Source: Alopecurus myosuroides
Lineage: Eukaryota; Streptophyta; Magnoliopsida; Poales; Poaceae
Direction of reading: 5' to 3'
Assembly (NCBI GenBank): GCA_028641055.1
Contig: CM054060.1
Span: 160,954,322-161,018,321, forward strand
Length of the DNA: 64,000 bases
The notes under the pieces were generated by a model. The model had not been told where the DNA came from and did not search any database. It was given only the letters and a program-made list of their open reading frames with translations. Positions 49,720 to 61,746 of the stretch are shown here, in pieces; within the stretch, counting starts at the first letter, position 1, and each line of letters begins with the position of its first letter. The translations under genes and the position numbers were made by a program.

Positions 49720-50918
49720 CTCAAAAACACACACAAGGGTGATATTGAAGAAATGGACGCCTCACTTACCCAACGTTACCTTTCTTGGTCGTATTGAGGC
49801 TAGTGGACGAGCCTAGGTGTAGGGCGGTATGTCAAGAGCGAAACCAAAAGATCGAAAGAAACCGCAAACGGCAACACACACACTTTATATGGAAGGCAAA
49901 TAGGTTAGGAAAGTGGCGAGGAAAAATCGACCAAAACCGAAGAAAAGTTTGTTGTCAATCGTGGAGAAATTTCAAAGAAAAGTTAGCACAAAAACCAAAC
50001 CTATAGGATGGAATATGGTGGAACACACACACGCAAGGGAAAAATGGGGTTAGTGCGACCAATGGACGAGCGAAGAACGAAATGGTCCTAACGTAGACTA
50101 ATGCTCAATGCCACACTAACACAAGGAGGACGCTAGCTCAAACCGCAAAGTTGAAAAGGCAACAAGATTCGCACCGTGGCAATCGGTCACTCTTTCTCTT
50201 TTGCGACGCAATGCTACACGTTCCTACAATGGAAAGCAATTGGCACCGATCCTTTTGCTTCTTTTTTTCTATTTTCTCTTTTTCTCTTTTTTTTTTTTGA
50301 TTTTCTCTTTTTGATGGATTCCAAAGTGCCAATGCCTACTCGGTAGCTAATCTCTCACAAGCGCTAACTTCACACTCTCGATGCCACAAATGCGATGCCA
50401 AGCGGTGTAAAAAGAACTAGTCCGATAGGTAAGTAACACAATGGGATGGGGTGGTGCAAGCGGAAGCAAGTTATACCTCTCTTATTTTGATGATCACGGA
50501 CTTGCGGCCGTGGGGAAGTCGATGTCGTGGCGATCCGATGATGTGGAAGCGTAGGTGATGTCGTGGGCGTCGCGTAGCAACTCGTTGCACTCAATTTGGA
50601 TCACAAACGACAAAGAAAAACAAGTTCCAAAATCTGCCGGAGAATCGAAGAGCTGAAATTTTCTGAGTTTTTGGCTCAAATTCGAAATTCCCACAAAATC
50701 AAGAAAAATTTTGGGCGAAATTGGAAAAATTGGCTGAATGGAAAGATGTGGAAAGGTGTTTGGCAACTAATCTCTGAAGAAAAACCACGAAAAACGCAAC
50801 GAGTCAACAGATCGGTCAAATTCCCTTTTGGCTATTTTTTTGAGGATTTTCGAAATTCTTGGTGGAAAAAGAAAAATTGGTGGATGGGGAGGGGTATGGG
50901 TGTCGGATTCGTGTCAAT
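49720..50918 (-). other. Leader (5' UTR) of element B
   Basis: About 1.2 kb between the primer-binding site and the gag ATG. It is homologous to element A at 37381-38531. It includes an A/T homopurine-rich part (50250-50310) and no conserved ORF. Confidence 0.75.
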
Positions 50919-50936
50919 CTAGCTCTGGATACCAGA
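50919..50936 (-). other. Primer-binding site of element B
   Basis: On the minus strand TCTGGTATCCAGAGCTAG, next to the 5' LTR. It is related to the initiator tRNA-Met site TGGTATCAGAGC with one extra C. The identical form occurs in element A (35992-36009). Confidence 0.8.
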
Positions 50937-52002
50937 TGATGCGGAGGGTTACTCCTAGATTGGCCCGATCTTCACGAATCGACGGAGAACACGAAGAACA
51001 CGAAGAACTCGATGAACACACGAGGGGGAAACGAGGGGGAAATCGGGGGCAACGCAAACAAACACAAGGATAACTAGTAAGAACCGAAGAACCCCAAATC
51101 TTCCGTCAACTAACCCCGAGGGCCGCCTACGGAACGATCGATTCAACTGAGCTCACCTTGATTGAAACCGCTTTACACCCGTAGCCGGTCCACTACGCCA
51201 ATAGAACCTCAAGATAATCGAGAGGAAGATTGGTCAAGTACTTGATAGAAACCCAAAGGGAGAGATCAAGTAGTTGGATGTGCCTTGATACAATCCTCGA
51301 CGATGTCGGAGGGATGGTTCCTCAAAGAGGGATACAAGAGAGCTGAGCTCTAAATGTTCTAAATTCAACTCTAAACCCTAGATCTAGCTTTGGGGTCTCC
51401 TTATATAGCCGGGGGTCGAAGTAGGTGGAAACTGGAGCGAAAACAGCACATTTCCGGGCATTTTCGGGTCCACCCCGGCCTAGGGGCCGGCCTGGCCGGC
51501 CTGGGACCCGGCTTGGGGCCAGGGTGGGCGCCTGGAGGGGCTGGCCGGCCTGGGGCCGGGGTGGGGTGGAGGCAGGCCGGCCCCCAGGCCGGCTGGCTCT
51601 GTGGGGTGCCCGGCCTGGGGCCGGGGTGGGAGGAGGGGAGGCCGGGTTGGAGGCCGGCCTCCTCTGGAGGGGGTCCGGCCTAGGGGGGGGATGAGGCCGG
51701 CCTGGCCGGCCCCCGAGGCCGGGAGGGACTCCTTTCCCCCCATCTTCTCCGTCGGGACTCCGAATTGGACGCCGTCTTCACCGCTGTTCTCCGTATCTTC
51801 TTGCGCATCGTCTCGGGTACTTTTCGGTGACTCCGTGGTGGGTTTGAACCTGAGCACGCAAAGTGTGGAAACATGAGGTAGCGCACCATCCTCCATGTGA
51901 CCGAAAGTATAGAGCGAGAGGAGCGAGTTCACCTTATCCTTGATGGCCTTTGCGCGTGATCTTGTCATCGGTCCACTTGGAGTAGATGGTTGGGCTACAT
52001 CA
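50937..52002 (-). repeat. 5' LTR of element B
   Basis: 1066 bp, the same length as the 3' LTR and nearly identical to it. TG..CA ends, followed by target duplication TACCT. The GGCCGG-rich block lies at about 51470-51725. Confidence 0.95.
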
Positions 52003-52421
52003 TACCTTGAAAGCGATTCGTGTGCTTCCATATTGTCAATGAAGTTTATGTTTGTCCTTCAAGATATTTCCAAGCTAGGAGTGACCTGAATATTTTGTTT
52101 TGTTCACGTGTAAAACAGTTTTGAATCAACAAAATCTCATATTCGCCGCCGGTGCGCATGGGGTGCCCCAAGTGGTATGACTGTCTGACTAGTACGAGTA
52201 CTTATCATCTACGACTTCTTTCATGCACGAGTACTTATCCTCTATTGTTAAAAACATCATTACAAACTGCCGACAAACACACGGAAGCAATGAGTTATCC
52301 CAAGGGTATGACTCGTAGGAGCACTTATCTAGCGTCTCCGGTGCTAAAAAGATAAGCACACCACTTATCTTGCGCTTTGCTGTTCATCTTGTTTGTGTGA
52401 CCAGCAGCGAGTGAGACCACC
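52003..52421. repeat. Tandem-duplicated NAR2 3' flank, unit 1 (right part)
   Basis: Continues unit 1 after element B. 'ACGAGTACTTATC' motifs at 52195-52240 match those near 53130-53150 of unit 2. No gene is recognised. Confidence 0.65.
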
Positions 52422-53215
52422 GATACGAACAGCGAGCTAGCACCAATTAACTCCCAACTATGTTTGGTACCTTGTCTTCCTCCCGATCCTATGTTCCCTC
52501 TGCCTGTGTGTGTTCGTCGCCAAAACCATATTCATACGTTTAAACCGAGAATACACCATGCTTAAAATACCAAGCACGGATCTGCCGTTCCAGGAACAGA
52601 ATGGACAAGACCAAATGTCAAATTTTGGTTTTCATTGGAGTCATTTGGTTGAGATATCAACAAGGATAACAGGAATAAGTAGTACAGTACCGAATCATCA
52701 GTAATAAATGAATAACTAGGCAATCGCCACCTGTATCCATCTCAGAGTCAACTTCGCGAAGAGGTGAACGATTCTGATACTCCTTCCAGGCGTCAGGGAA
52801 GGCCAAGAGACGATACACTACATTGTTTTGTAGCGGCTAAGAGGGACAGCAAGGAGGTAACCATACACTAATTTATTCAGCTTCACATGGAGAGGGTACT
52901 CCAGGTTGATGGTCAGATTAACAATGTCAACTCTCCAAAAATATTCCATGACGAGTTCCTGAAAGCGCTTCCACGTTGTCAAAGAACCTTATGTCAGGAT
53001 GGGGGTAACCTGTACCTTTTGGTCCCGAAGTAAACACCAAACATCTTATAAACTCACCAGTGCACATGGGGTATCTCAAGGGGTGACTGTACAACTCGTA
53101 GGAGTACATATCATCTATTTATTATGTACGAGTACTTATCCTCTTAATTGTAAAGTTCGATCATTGCATGTCGACCAACACAAGTAACCATAGTAAGAGG
53201 GGAAGTCGTTTTGGC
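52422..53215. repeat. Tandem-duplicated NAR2 3' flank, unit 2
   Basis: Uninterrupted second unit with the landmarks 'GATACGAACAGCGAG' (52422), 'GCCACCTGTATCCATCTCAG' (about 52726), 'CTTCACATGGAGAG' (about 52882) and 'TGAAAGCGCTTCC' (about 52960). Divergence from unit 1 is appreciable, so the duplication is older than element B. The right edge is approximate. Confidence 0.7.
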
Positions 53216-54627
53216 ACCCAAGTTCATATGAACCTGTTAGAGTTTAAAATTTGAAAAAATAACAGAAAAATATTTCAATAAGTTATGAAAAAAAAGGACA
53301 AACTTCTACAGGGTTTTCGGAACATAGAGAACAACGCGTGGGGGGCTTTCAGTTGATTGGAGATGAGCTTGCCCTCCCGGAGGGGGCCTTTTGGGAGTAG
53401 TTCTTTTTTCTCTTGATGGTCCCTTCGGGATGGTCCGTTTGTTCGCCTCTCCACCTGCTTGCAGGCTTGTAAGTTTTCCCACTCTCTATATTGCAAAGGC
53501 AGAACTCTCACGGTTATCGTCAAAAAAATCTCATATTGAAAACTGATTTTGTCTTTTTTTTAGCACTATAAATGTTACTTTTGCACGAAAATTTACACGT
53601 ATATACTCTTGTGCTTCTCTTATATATTGTTTAGTATTCAGTTTTGCTAGGGTTTGTTTTTAGCTCTTGTTCTTCACTCATATCTTGTTAAGAGATGTTA
53701 GTTTTATTTTATATAAAGTGTTTAGAACTCCCTTACTTCACTTATATTTGTTTAGAGAGTTTTTCAAATAATTTGATTGGTGTTGGGTTAATTTATAATG
53801 AAAATGGCATGCATGTGGTAGTGGAATGATGAAAAGCTCGCATAATCTTGTAGATCATTAAATTATATCACTTCAATCTTTACAAAAGTTTTGAGGTATT
53901 AATATTCTTAATGGGTAAACTTGCTACTTTAATAGAGTAAAAACAATTAATGAATGGTCTAAAATATTGAAATTGTGCCACACTTAAAATATCAGTTGAA
54001 AGTACGATCACATATGAATTCTACTGTAGATAACAATCTTGGTGATTTTGGTTACGCACTACGGTTCAAGTAGCCAACAGTGACTTGTCGCTGCAATGAC
54101 CCTCTCGGGGTGGTTCATTATGTCATGATTGATTATGCTGCTAATTGGAATTTTTAAACTTGTGAGTTCTTTTTTATTCCAGTTGAGTTGCGGTTTTCTG
54201 GCACTTCCGTCATTCATATTTGCTAATCTCTTCGGTGTTGTGCACAGCTCTTTCTCACATCGAGAGTAGGTGCATTCTTCTCCGGTACATACAAACTCTG
54301 TGGGAGGACTTCATCTTGTTCTTCTACACATAAACCCATACATGTTCCTCAAAACAGACAACATACGTACCACAACTATTCCATAGTCGTTCCGAGATAT
54401 ATAGCCATACAACTTCCACCTTATATTACATGGCTTCATGCGATTCTTCATAATTTTATTGCTTTGTGTGATCTTATACAGCTACAGCTGACATGATGGT
54501 CGGGGTTTTGTCCACTATTCATTTATTCCATGTTACGCTTGATCATTGCACATCCTGCTACAATGGCAGAGGCATTCACTTTTATATATCATAGATTTTT
54601 CACTATGAGTTATGAGTATTAGAATTG
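53216..54627. other. AT-rich spacer, no gene seen
   Basis: No supported gene, RNA or complete element. 53330-53520 is GC-richer with only chance frames. The rest is AT-rich and may be old TE relics that I cannot classify. Confidence 0.35.
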
Positions 54628-56126
54628 TTGAAAGTGTCTTTAGTCTCCTAAGTGTTTTGGTGTTTATAACAAACACGAGATTAAATCTAATGGTGTGTTT
54701 GCGTTTGAACAGATGATCTAATCAATAAAAAGGGACGATATGCTTCAGGCAGCGGTAGTACCGCTAGGCCTAGTAGTGTTGTTGTATATTCATAGCAGCA
54801 GTACTACTAGCGGGAAATACAGACACTAGTACCGCCAGGATGCCCATGTGTGAGGTGGCAGCAGTACTAGAAGCGGTAGTACCTCTACTGAGAATACCCA
54901 ACGTTGTGGCCAGGCCAAGCAGCGGTAGTACCGCTAGACCTGGCACCTTTGTTGGGGGTTTCCAAGCAGCAATACTACCAGTGGTAGTACCGTCACTAGT
55001 ACCGCCAAAATTCCCCTCTGTAAAGTGGCGACGACACTATCGGCGGTGGTACCGCTACTAGAAATTCCCAGCACAGGAGCCAGTCTAGGCGGCGTTAGTA
55101 TTGCCAAGATACCCCTCTGTTGGGTATCAGCGGTACTAGTGGTGGCACTACTAGCGGTAGTACCACTATTGGGGATTTCTCCCTAGTGCTCGTCTCAGGA
55201 GGCGGTAGTACCGCCTGTATTACTGCCAGAAGGTGCCTCTGTTGCCTATCAGCAGTAGTACCTCCACCGGTGGCGGTAGTACAGCTGGTGCAGAGCCGGC
55301 AGGTTTGCGAAGAGAAGAGAGAAGTTTCCAGCTGTACTACCGCTGGTAGCGGTGGTAGTACCGCTGCTGTAGGGGGATTTTCCCCCAACGGCCAGAATTG
55401 AAGGAGCCCCTATTCAATGCTCTTCTTCCTCACTGAAGACCTAAGCTTCACCACTCACTAGCCACCATTATTGCAAGGATCTTCAACTTTTTTGATCTTC
55501 CACTCTGTCCACCCGATTGTGCTAAACATTTGCAGAGTGATATAGGAGACATAGATCCGCGATTCCACCAAAGGAATTATAGATCCATCCATCAAATCCT
55601 AGCGGATATTGCGATCTCTTGGGTGCTTTGTAATCCTAGAGAAACCCTAGTGCTTGTAGCTTCCACCTTATTTCAAGAAGTTTAGGATTCTTGAGATCTT
55701 CAAATTAAGTTGTGGATTTGGCTCAACCTTGTGTAAAGGTTTGGTCTACTCCTTCAAGTCAACCTCATACTGGAAACGAGAATCTCCCTCACCGGAGAAG
55801 TTCAAGGAGAACAAGGTGTGCAGCTCCATGCTATTGTAGTTACAAGGTGGCTCCTCACCTCTCCAACGTAGACGTACTTCCCATGGGAAGGAACTATGGG
55901 AATCATATCATTGTCTCCTTGTTTACAATTGTGGTTTATATTGAGCTTTACTTATTGATTTTGTTACTTACTTTGTATCGTATCACATAGGTTGCTTACC
56001 TAGTTGTGCATCTAGTTAACCTTGTGATTTATCTTGTTTATCCCAATATAAAAGAAACGAACTAAAAATTGGTAGTCACCTATTCAACCTCCCCTCCCCC
56101 TCTAGTGACCATACTTGTACTTTTGA
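54628..56126 (+). repeat. Copia 5' LTR with a palindromic repeat cluster
   Basis: TGAAAGTGTCTTTAG..TACTTTTGA, ending two bases before the primer-binding site. Between 54749 and 55375 it carries about a dozen variants of the near-palindrome AGCGGTAGTACCGCT (clear copies at about 54751, 54921, 55154, 55202, 55268 and 55350). The LTR 3' part has the 'CACCTATTCAACC..CCCCCTCTAG' ending common to this LTR group. Confidence 0.75.
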
Positions 56127-56127
56127 T

Positions 56128-56140
56128 TGGTATCAGAGCC
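56128..56140 (+). other. Primer-binding site, initiator tRNA-Met type
   Basis: TGGTATCAGAGCC, an exact match to the usual plant site, just inside the LTR at 54628-56126. Confidence 0.9.
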
Positions 56141-56203
56141 TCTTATCTTTTCTAAGGCTTAACTGCCTAAGAGAGTATGGTCATAACGGATACTATCTAA
56201 AAG

Positions 56204-58740
56204 TGTATGGTGCCCCCATATGTGGTTTTGGTAATTAATGAATATCCTTATGAACTAATTTTTACATTTAGTTGTCCTTATAGATCTTGTCCATATGAGA
56301 TATTGGAGTTCCTCTTGATGGTCATTGTTATATTCAAGGATTTATATGAAGAATGGTCATGGTTAGAGTTGAGTGTATTGCAGGTGTCTTGAAGAAAAGG
56401 ATTAGGTGATCTTTCATGATTATCTTTAATACATCATCATATGAAGAGAGAAGAAAAGATTCAAGATTGATCAGGCAAGTGATCAACACACAAAGCAGAA
56501 GATATACCAAGTGGGATTATGTATCTCGTAGTATGGTAAGAAATTTACCATATAGCTTTGTAAACTAACCCATGATATGTGTGTGTGGCATCTCTATGTG
56601 TGGTTAGGTATATTTCCATGGGAATGCATCAAAAGAAAGATTTCATATAGCCCATGGTCTATGTCGTCAAGTGGTGTTCGTCATCAAGCTTGATGTGGAA
56701 GCTCAAGTGAAGCATCTCGAAGAAATCCTATGCTTGATGCTTGCCACCCATTTGGAGATTGTGGCCGTTTGAAGATTTTTCAAAAAAAGGTCTCTCCCAT
56801 AATGGTGTATAGGGGATCTAGTATCTCCCATAATGGTGTATGGGTGAACTAGTCTCCCATAATGGTGTATGGGGGAGCAACTTGCAAGTCTTCGTCAAGC
56901 GGAGAATGTGCTAGCAAGCACGATCAAGAAAGAGGATCCAACTTGAGAGAGTTCAGATCGTCATCATCTATCTCAAGTGGAATGCTCAAGGCAAAAGTAT
57001 GATCTTGATAGGTTTTCTATTTTACCGTCTCATACCTTTGGGAGAGCGGTTTATAGGATAGATAGTTGTACTATCAAGAGGGGCTCTCAAGTGAGTAACT
57101 TGATCGAATCATTATGGAGAGATCAGACCTTTCAAAACTTTCATATCATATTTCTTGGTTCTTATTTGTCTTTTATCTCCTTGGGTTTTGATGCTTGTCG
57201 TGATCTTCATGACAAGCCTTGGTTTCTCGAAAATGGATTTCATAAGAAAAACTTGTTCCGTTTTCGGTGGTGAAAACCTTACCGGTTCATCTTTTAGAAA
57301 GTTCTCACACCTTACATGTGTGGTAATTTCTCCATACTTTGAGACATCAAGATTTTCACCTCATTCGGAGTTCATTCGCAAAAGGTATGTGTGTTCTCGA
57401 TATTGGAAGTTTTACCGGCTGTTGTTTTTAGAGAGGTCAAACCGTTCACCATTTGGTTTTATCTTCCAATATTGGACAATGATGTTTCTATTTATATTCT
57501 TGTCGAGATCTTTTTTGCGATTTCAACGAGCCCAAGAACATAAAAAACGGAGTCTGTATGCAAAAGTTATGAGGTTTCAGTTTTGGTCCTAGAAGAAACC
57601 GGAAATTTGGTGTCAATCGGAATTTCCGGTCAGAACCAGGACTCAAGAAAACGGCTAAGGAAAATAAATTTTTGGTTCTGATGGGAGCCAGAAATTTCAA
57701 CCGGAATATCATGTTCAAGTTTGAACCGGAATATCCTGTTCATTCTGCAATCCAAACGGCTAGTTTTTTAGGGGACCTATGTAAGGGGGTCTTCTTCCCC
57801 ATTGTTCCCCAAGTTGCCCAAGCATGTTTTTCCCCTCTCTCTCCACCATTGTTATCCTTGGAAATCTTGCCCCTCTCTCAATCCCTCCTATGATTCTTGC
57901 ATATATTTGAGAGAGAAGATAGAGGAGATCTAGATCTATATTTCCACCAATTTATCTCTCCTCTTAGTGAGGGGAGCTTAGTGAATCTAGATCTTGGAGT
58001 TCTTGGTGTTTCTCCTCCTTTGTTGTTCCTCTCTTATTCCCCCATAAGAATTTGTTGCTTTGTTGGAATTTGAGAGTTGAGGATTTGAGAACTTGTGCTC
58101 TTTCCATTTGCATCGGTTGCATCGGTTTGCTCTCTCCACGAGGATTCATGGAAGTAAAAGTTTGTGGACTTGTTACTCTTGGGTATTGGATCATATACGA
58201 CTTGTGGTGTTCTTAGGAGTCTCAAATTGAGTTGTGGATGAGTGCCCCAAGACTGTGGTGACATCGAGATCCTCTAATTAAGTTCTGGAGGCGTGCCTTG
58301 ATCGAAGGTTGCCAAAAGTGCAAGGTGAACTAGGACTTTGTGGGTTCATCGGAGAATTGTGTGAGGCCTTTGTGGTGTTGAGTAGGCCTCTTGTGGCGAG
58401 CTGACACCCCTCCAACGAGACGTACTCCCCTCAAAAGGAGGAACACGGGAATACATCATCGTCTTCGTGTGACTCGGTTATTTGTATACCCGAGCTTTTT
58501 ACTTATGCAATTTACATTGTGATAGACTTCGTGCTTGAAGTTATATATATCTTACTATGACCTTGTTACTTGTCTTGCTTAGCATAAGTTGTTGGTGCAG
58601 TTAGTTGATCCTAGAATATTTAGGTTGTGTGCTTGTTAATTTAAGCACCTAGTTTATTTCCATATTTAGCAAGCCTTAACCGAAAAAAAATTAATCGCCT
58701 ATTCACCCCCCTCTCTCTAGGCGACATTGTTGTTCGTTCA
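56204..58740 (+). mobile_element. Copia-type LTR inserted in the leader of the Copia element
   Basis: It starts TGTATGGTGCCCCC..TTTTGGTAATTAATG and ends 'CGCCTATTCACCCCCC..CGTTCA', about 2.5 kb. No primer-binding site or polypurine tract follows, so it is probably a solo LTR. I could not find a matching target duplication, so the ends are approximate. It has short 'TCTCCCATAATGGTGTAT' tandem copies (about 56797, 56824 and 56852) and a cluster of 'CCGGAAT' repeats (57600-57745) upstream of the likely core promoter. Confidence 0.6.
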
Positions 58741-58990
58741 CTTTCCCTACTCTAGAGGCTTTTCCCGAAAATATAGGTAACCTTGAGTCAACAGTTGGAT
58801 CTATCCAAACCGAACTTGTCAATGTTACCTCTAGTTTCAGGTTGGACCTCTCCGAATTGAAGAAGATGCTCCAAGCTTTGATGGGTAAGCCTAAGGATCG
58901 AGAGACACCTCTCGCCGTCGCTCTCATAGTTTTAGAGACCGCGTATATCCCTGGTGCCTCCAATATGGTTGAGGAAAACATTTGCCTAAC
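58741..58990 (+). pseudogene. Copia gag N-terminal fragment
   Basis: Reads 'VNVTSSFRLDLSELKKMLQAL' and continues to 'NMVEENICL'. It is interrupted at 58990 by the solo LTR and continues at 60583. Coding similarity is weak but the frame is consistent. Confidence 0.5.
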
Positions 58991-60577
58991 TGATGGTACA
59001 GATCTTGCACTCGTTGGGATACCCCAAGAGGAGGGTGTGATGAGCACAGCGGTAGGAGTTTTCCCTTAGTTAAGAACCAAGGTTATCAATCCAGTAGACA
59101 AGGAGGACCTTCGGAAGGTTGATGCCACTGACGGTGGTGCTGGCGCTTCACCGGTGTAAGCAATAACGTGGAACCTACACACAACACAACCAAAATACTT
59201 TGCCCCAACGGTACAATGAGGGTGTCAATCTCACCGGTCTTGCTGAAAACAAAGATTAGACGTATAGTGTGGAAAAACGGTGTATGCTTGCAGTAAGTAA
59301 AGAAAGCAGGAAATTGTTGTGGTTTGTTTAACAGTGTGGAAAAATGGACCGGGCTTCGTAGTTTCACTAGTGGTGTCTCTCCATAAAAGATAGCATGCTG
59401 GGTGAATAAATTACAGCTGGGCAATTGACAAATAGAGGTTGCACCATAGTGCACAATATGACATGATGATTACTATGCTATTTACTGCGGGCATTACAAC
59501 AAGATACATAGACCGACATCCATCTACATCTATGACTAATAATCCACCCTCAGGTTATCATCCGAACCCCCTTAGGTATTAAGTTGCAAGCCACAGATAA
59601 TTGCATTAAACAAAGTGTGTAATGTAAGCAATGATTATGCACGCGGACACTCTCACCGCTGTTTTCTCCCTAATGGCAACAACACATCCTCCCCTTCACG
59701 TTTCTGTCACTCGAGCAAGGCAACAAGAAGGCATGAACCCACTATCGAGCATAAATACTCCCTCTTGGAGTCACTAGCAACTACTTGGCCAGAGTAACCA
59801 CTAGCAACGGAAAGCATGCAAGATCACAAATAACGTATGCAAATAAAGACTATAATCAACTTGGCATAAGGTCAATATTCATCGTATCCCAGCAAACACA
59901 ACATAGAGAAGTACATAAGATCAATCTCGATCATGATAGGCAGCTCACGAGATATAAACATGGAGGCATATGAGGAGAAGGCAACCATCTAGCTACAACT
60001 ACGAACTCGTAGTCCAAGGATGAACTACTCACGCATCACTCCGGAGGCAGGCATGGTGATGTAGAAGCCTCCAGTGATGATCTCCTCTCCGGTAGGGTGC
60101 CGGAAACAGCTTCAGAACCCCCCTGATCTGGGGTTGATGGTGACGGCGGTTGCGGAACTTTTTCGGGGATTTTGATCAGGTGTTTAGGGTTTTCCATCCG
60201 GGGGGCTTAAATAGGCGAAAAGGCAAAGGCGGTGGAGGCCAGGGGGCCCACACCCATAGCAGGCGCGGCCAGGGGGTCGCGCCACCCTATGGTGTGGCCC
60301 CCCTGCTGCCCCTCTTCGACTCCTCTTTGGTATTCTGGATGCTTCCGGGGAAAATAGGACTTTTGGGTTTCGAACTTTCCAATTCCGAGAATATTTTCAG
60401 AACAAGTTTTCTGAAACTAAAAACAGCAGAAAACAGGGAACTGACTCTGTGGCATCTTGTTAATAGGTTAGTCCGGAAAATCGATAAAAATGACATAAAG
60501 AAGGGAGAAAACCTGTAGCAATTGGCATAATATGATCATGGAGCATCAGAAATTAGGGATACGTTTATGACGTATCA
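58991..60577 (-). mobile_element. Solo Gypsy-type LTR
   Basis: 1587 bp from TGATGGTACAG to GACGTATCA. The minus-strand start TGATACGTCATAAACG is typical of the Sabrina-like group of Triticeae LTRs. It is flanked by perfect CTAAC (58986-58990 and 60578-60582). 'AGTTAAGAACCAAGGTTATC' at about 59068 is an internal landmark. Only one LTR is present, so this is a solo LTR. Confidence 0.88.
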
Positions 60578-60582
60578 CTAAC

Positions 60583-61746
60583 CAAAGTGCAAGCCAAGGC
60601 TAAGGCGAGTGAAGCGAATGGTGCCTCGGAATCCAAGTATTCCAAGGCTAATGGCTCGGCGTCTAACTCAAAAGTTCCACCACCTTTCAATTATGGCGCG
60701 GTTCATCCTGTTGCTCCTATGCCACACATTGTCAATGTTGGATCACCTTCTATGCTTAACAATAATGATTTTTCTATGTGAAAATTTGAAATGGCATCTC
60801 ATATATCAAGATATTGCATTGCCTTCTGGATAAGTGTGCTTCATGGCTTTTATCCCCAAGATCCAAACAATTTGACTCCAAGAGAATATATGGAGTTTCA
60901 ACTCAACAAAACCGACCTTGCACATCATTCAAAAGGCTCTCTCTCTCGAGAGCATCTAGTTCACATTAATTTGTGCAAGACGGCAAAGGAGGCTTGGAAT
61001 AGCCTCAAAACCTTGTTTCAAGGCAATGAGAGCATCCAATCCTCAAAATATGATATTGCTCTTGATCAAGCCAAGACTTTCGTGATGCATGAAGATGAGT
61101 CTCCCAAAAAGCTATATAGAAGACTAGTGACCATTGCCACTCAATTGAGAGACTTTGGAGAAGATGAGATTAGTAATGAGTTCATTAAAAGGAAGTTTGT
61201 TAAGGCTATCACACAATTTGAGAAGAAAGGATCTTTCTACCAACATTCGCACAATATCGGACTTCACCTGCCTCAACTTCGTTGGTGTTCTTGGTGAGTT
61301 ATCGCCATCTCTTTGGCTCACAAGAGTGTCGATGTTGCTCTCGCTCTCTCTAGGGGAGTTGGCAAAGCTTCCAACCTTGCTCTCAAGTTCAAGGCGGTAT
61401 CTCGTGTTGAGTAAGTTGAAGAGTATGATGATGATAGTGATGAACATTATGTCTACAAAGTACTTCACAAGGTCATTGCTCTTGCCACTCATGGCTATTG
61501 GAAGAGAAGAGAAGCAAGGAAGGCACGTGCTCCTAGGACTCTAAGCAACAGGAACTTTATGTCTAAGGGGGAGCGTCCAAACACATGCTATAATTGTGGA
61601 AGTGAAAATCACTTTGTCAAGAAGTTCCCTTTTGATCCAAGAGAAGAAAATGAAGGAAATATCATTCGCAAGGACAAGACCAAGACTCGTCCTATCAAGA
61701 ACTTTGCAAGAAGAGCCACAAGAAGTTCCCATCATGGAGACATACA
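60583..61746 (+). pseudogene. Copia gag remnant with CCHC-like knuckle
   Basis: 'MASHISRYCIAFWISVLHGF', 'AKEAWNSLKTLFQG', 'ESPKKLYRRLVTIATQLRDFG' identify a Copia gag (UBN2 type). The frame breaks near 61240-61400 and returns with 'ALATHGYWKRREARKARAP'. A zinc knuckle 'CYNCGSENHFVKKF' (61585-61628) has lost its last Cys to Phe. It ends at the LTR starting at about 61747. Confidence 0.75.

Larger units (their letters stand above)
43491..52002 (-). mobile_element. Intact Ty3/Gypsy element B (8512 bp)
   Basis: A complete element: two 1066-bp LTRs (43491-44556 and 50937-52002), a primer-binding site, one uninterrupted gag-pol frame, a polypurine tract, and a perfect target duplication TACCT (43486-43490 and 52003-52007). 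In the LTR comparison I saw only two base differences (about 44068/51514 and 44355/51801), so the insertion is recent. At the commonly used 1.3e-8 substitutions per site per year this is under 0.1 million years. It is inserted in the first unit of the duplicated NAR2 flank. Confidence 0.97.
54628..61746 (+). mobile_element. Decayed Ty1/Copia element with three later insertions
   Basis: 5' LTR (54628-56126), primer-binding site TGGTATCAGAGCC (56128-56140), leader, then a gag remnant at 58741-58990 and 60583-61746. It is broken by an LTR at 56204-58740, a solo LTR at 58991-60577 and another LTR from 61747. Pol and the 3' LTR are not in the window. LTR start (TGAAAGTG) and end (CTCCCCCTCTAG..) are of the same type as the LTR at 33097-34299. 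Confidence 0.7.
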
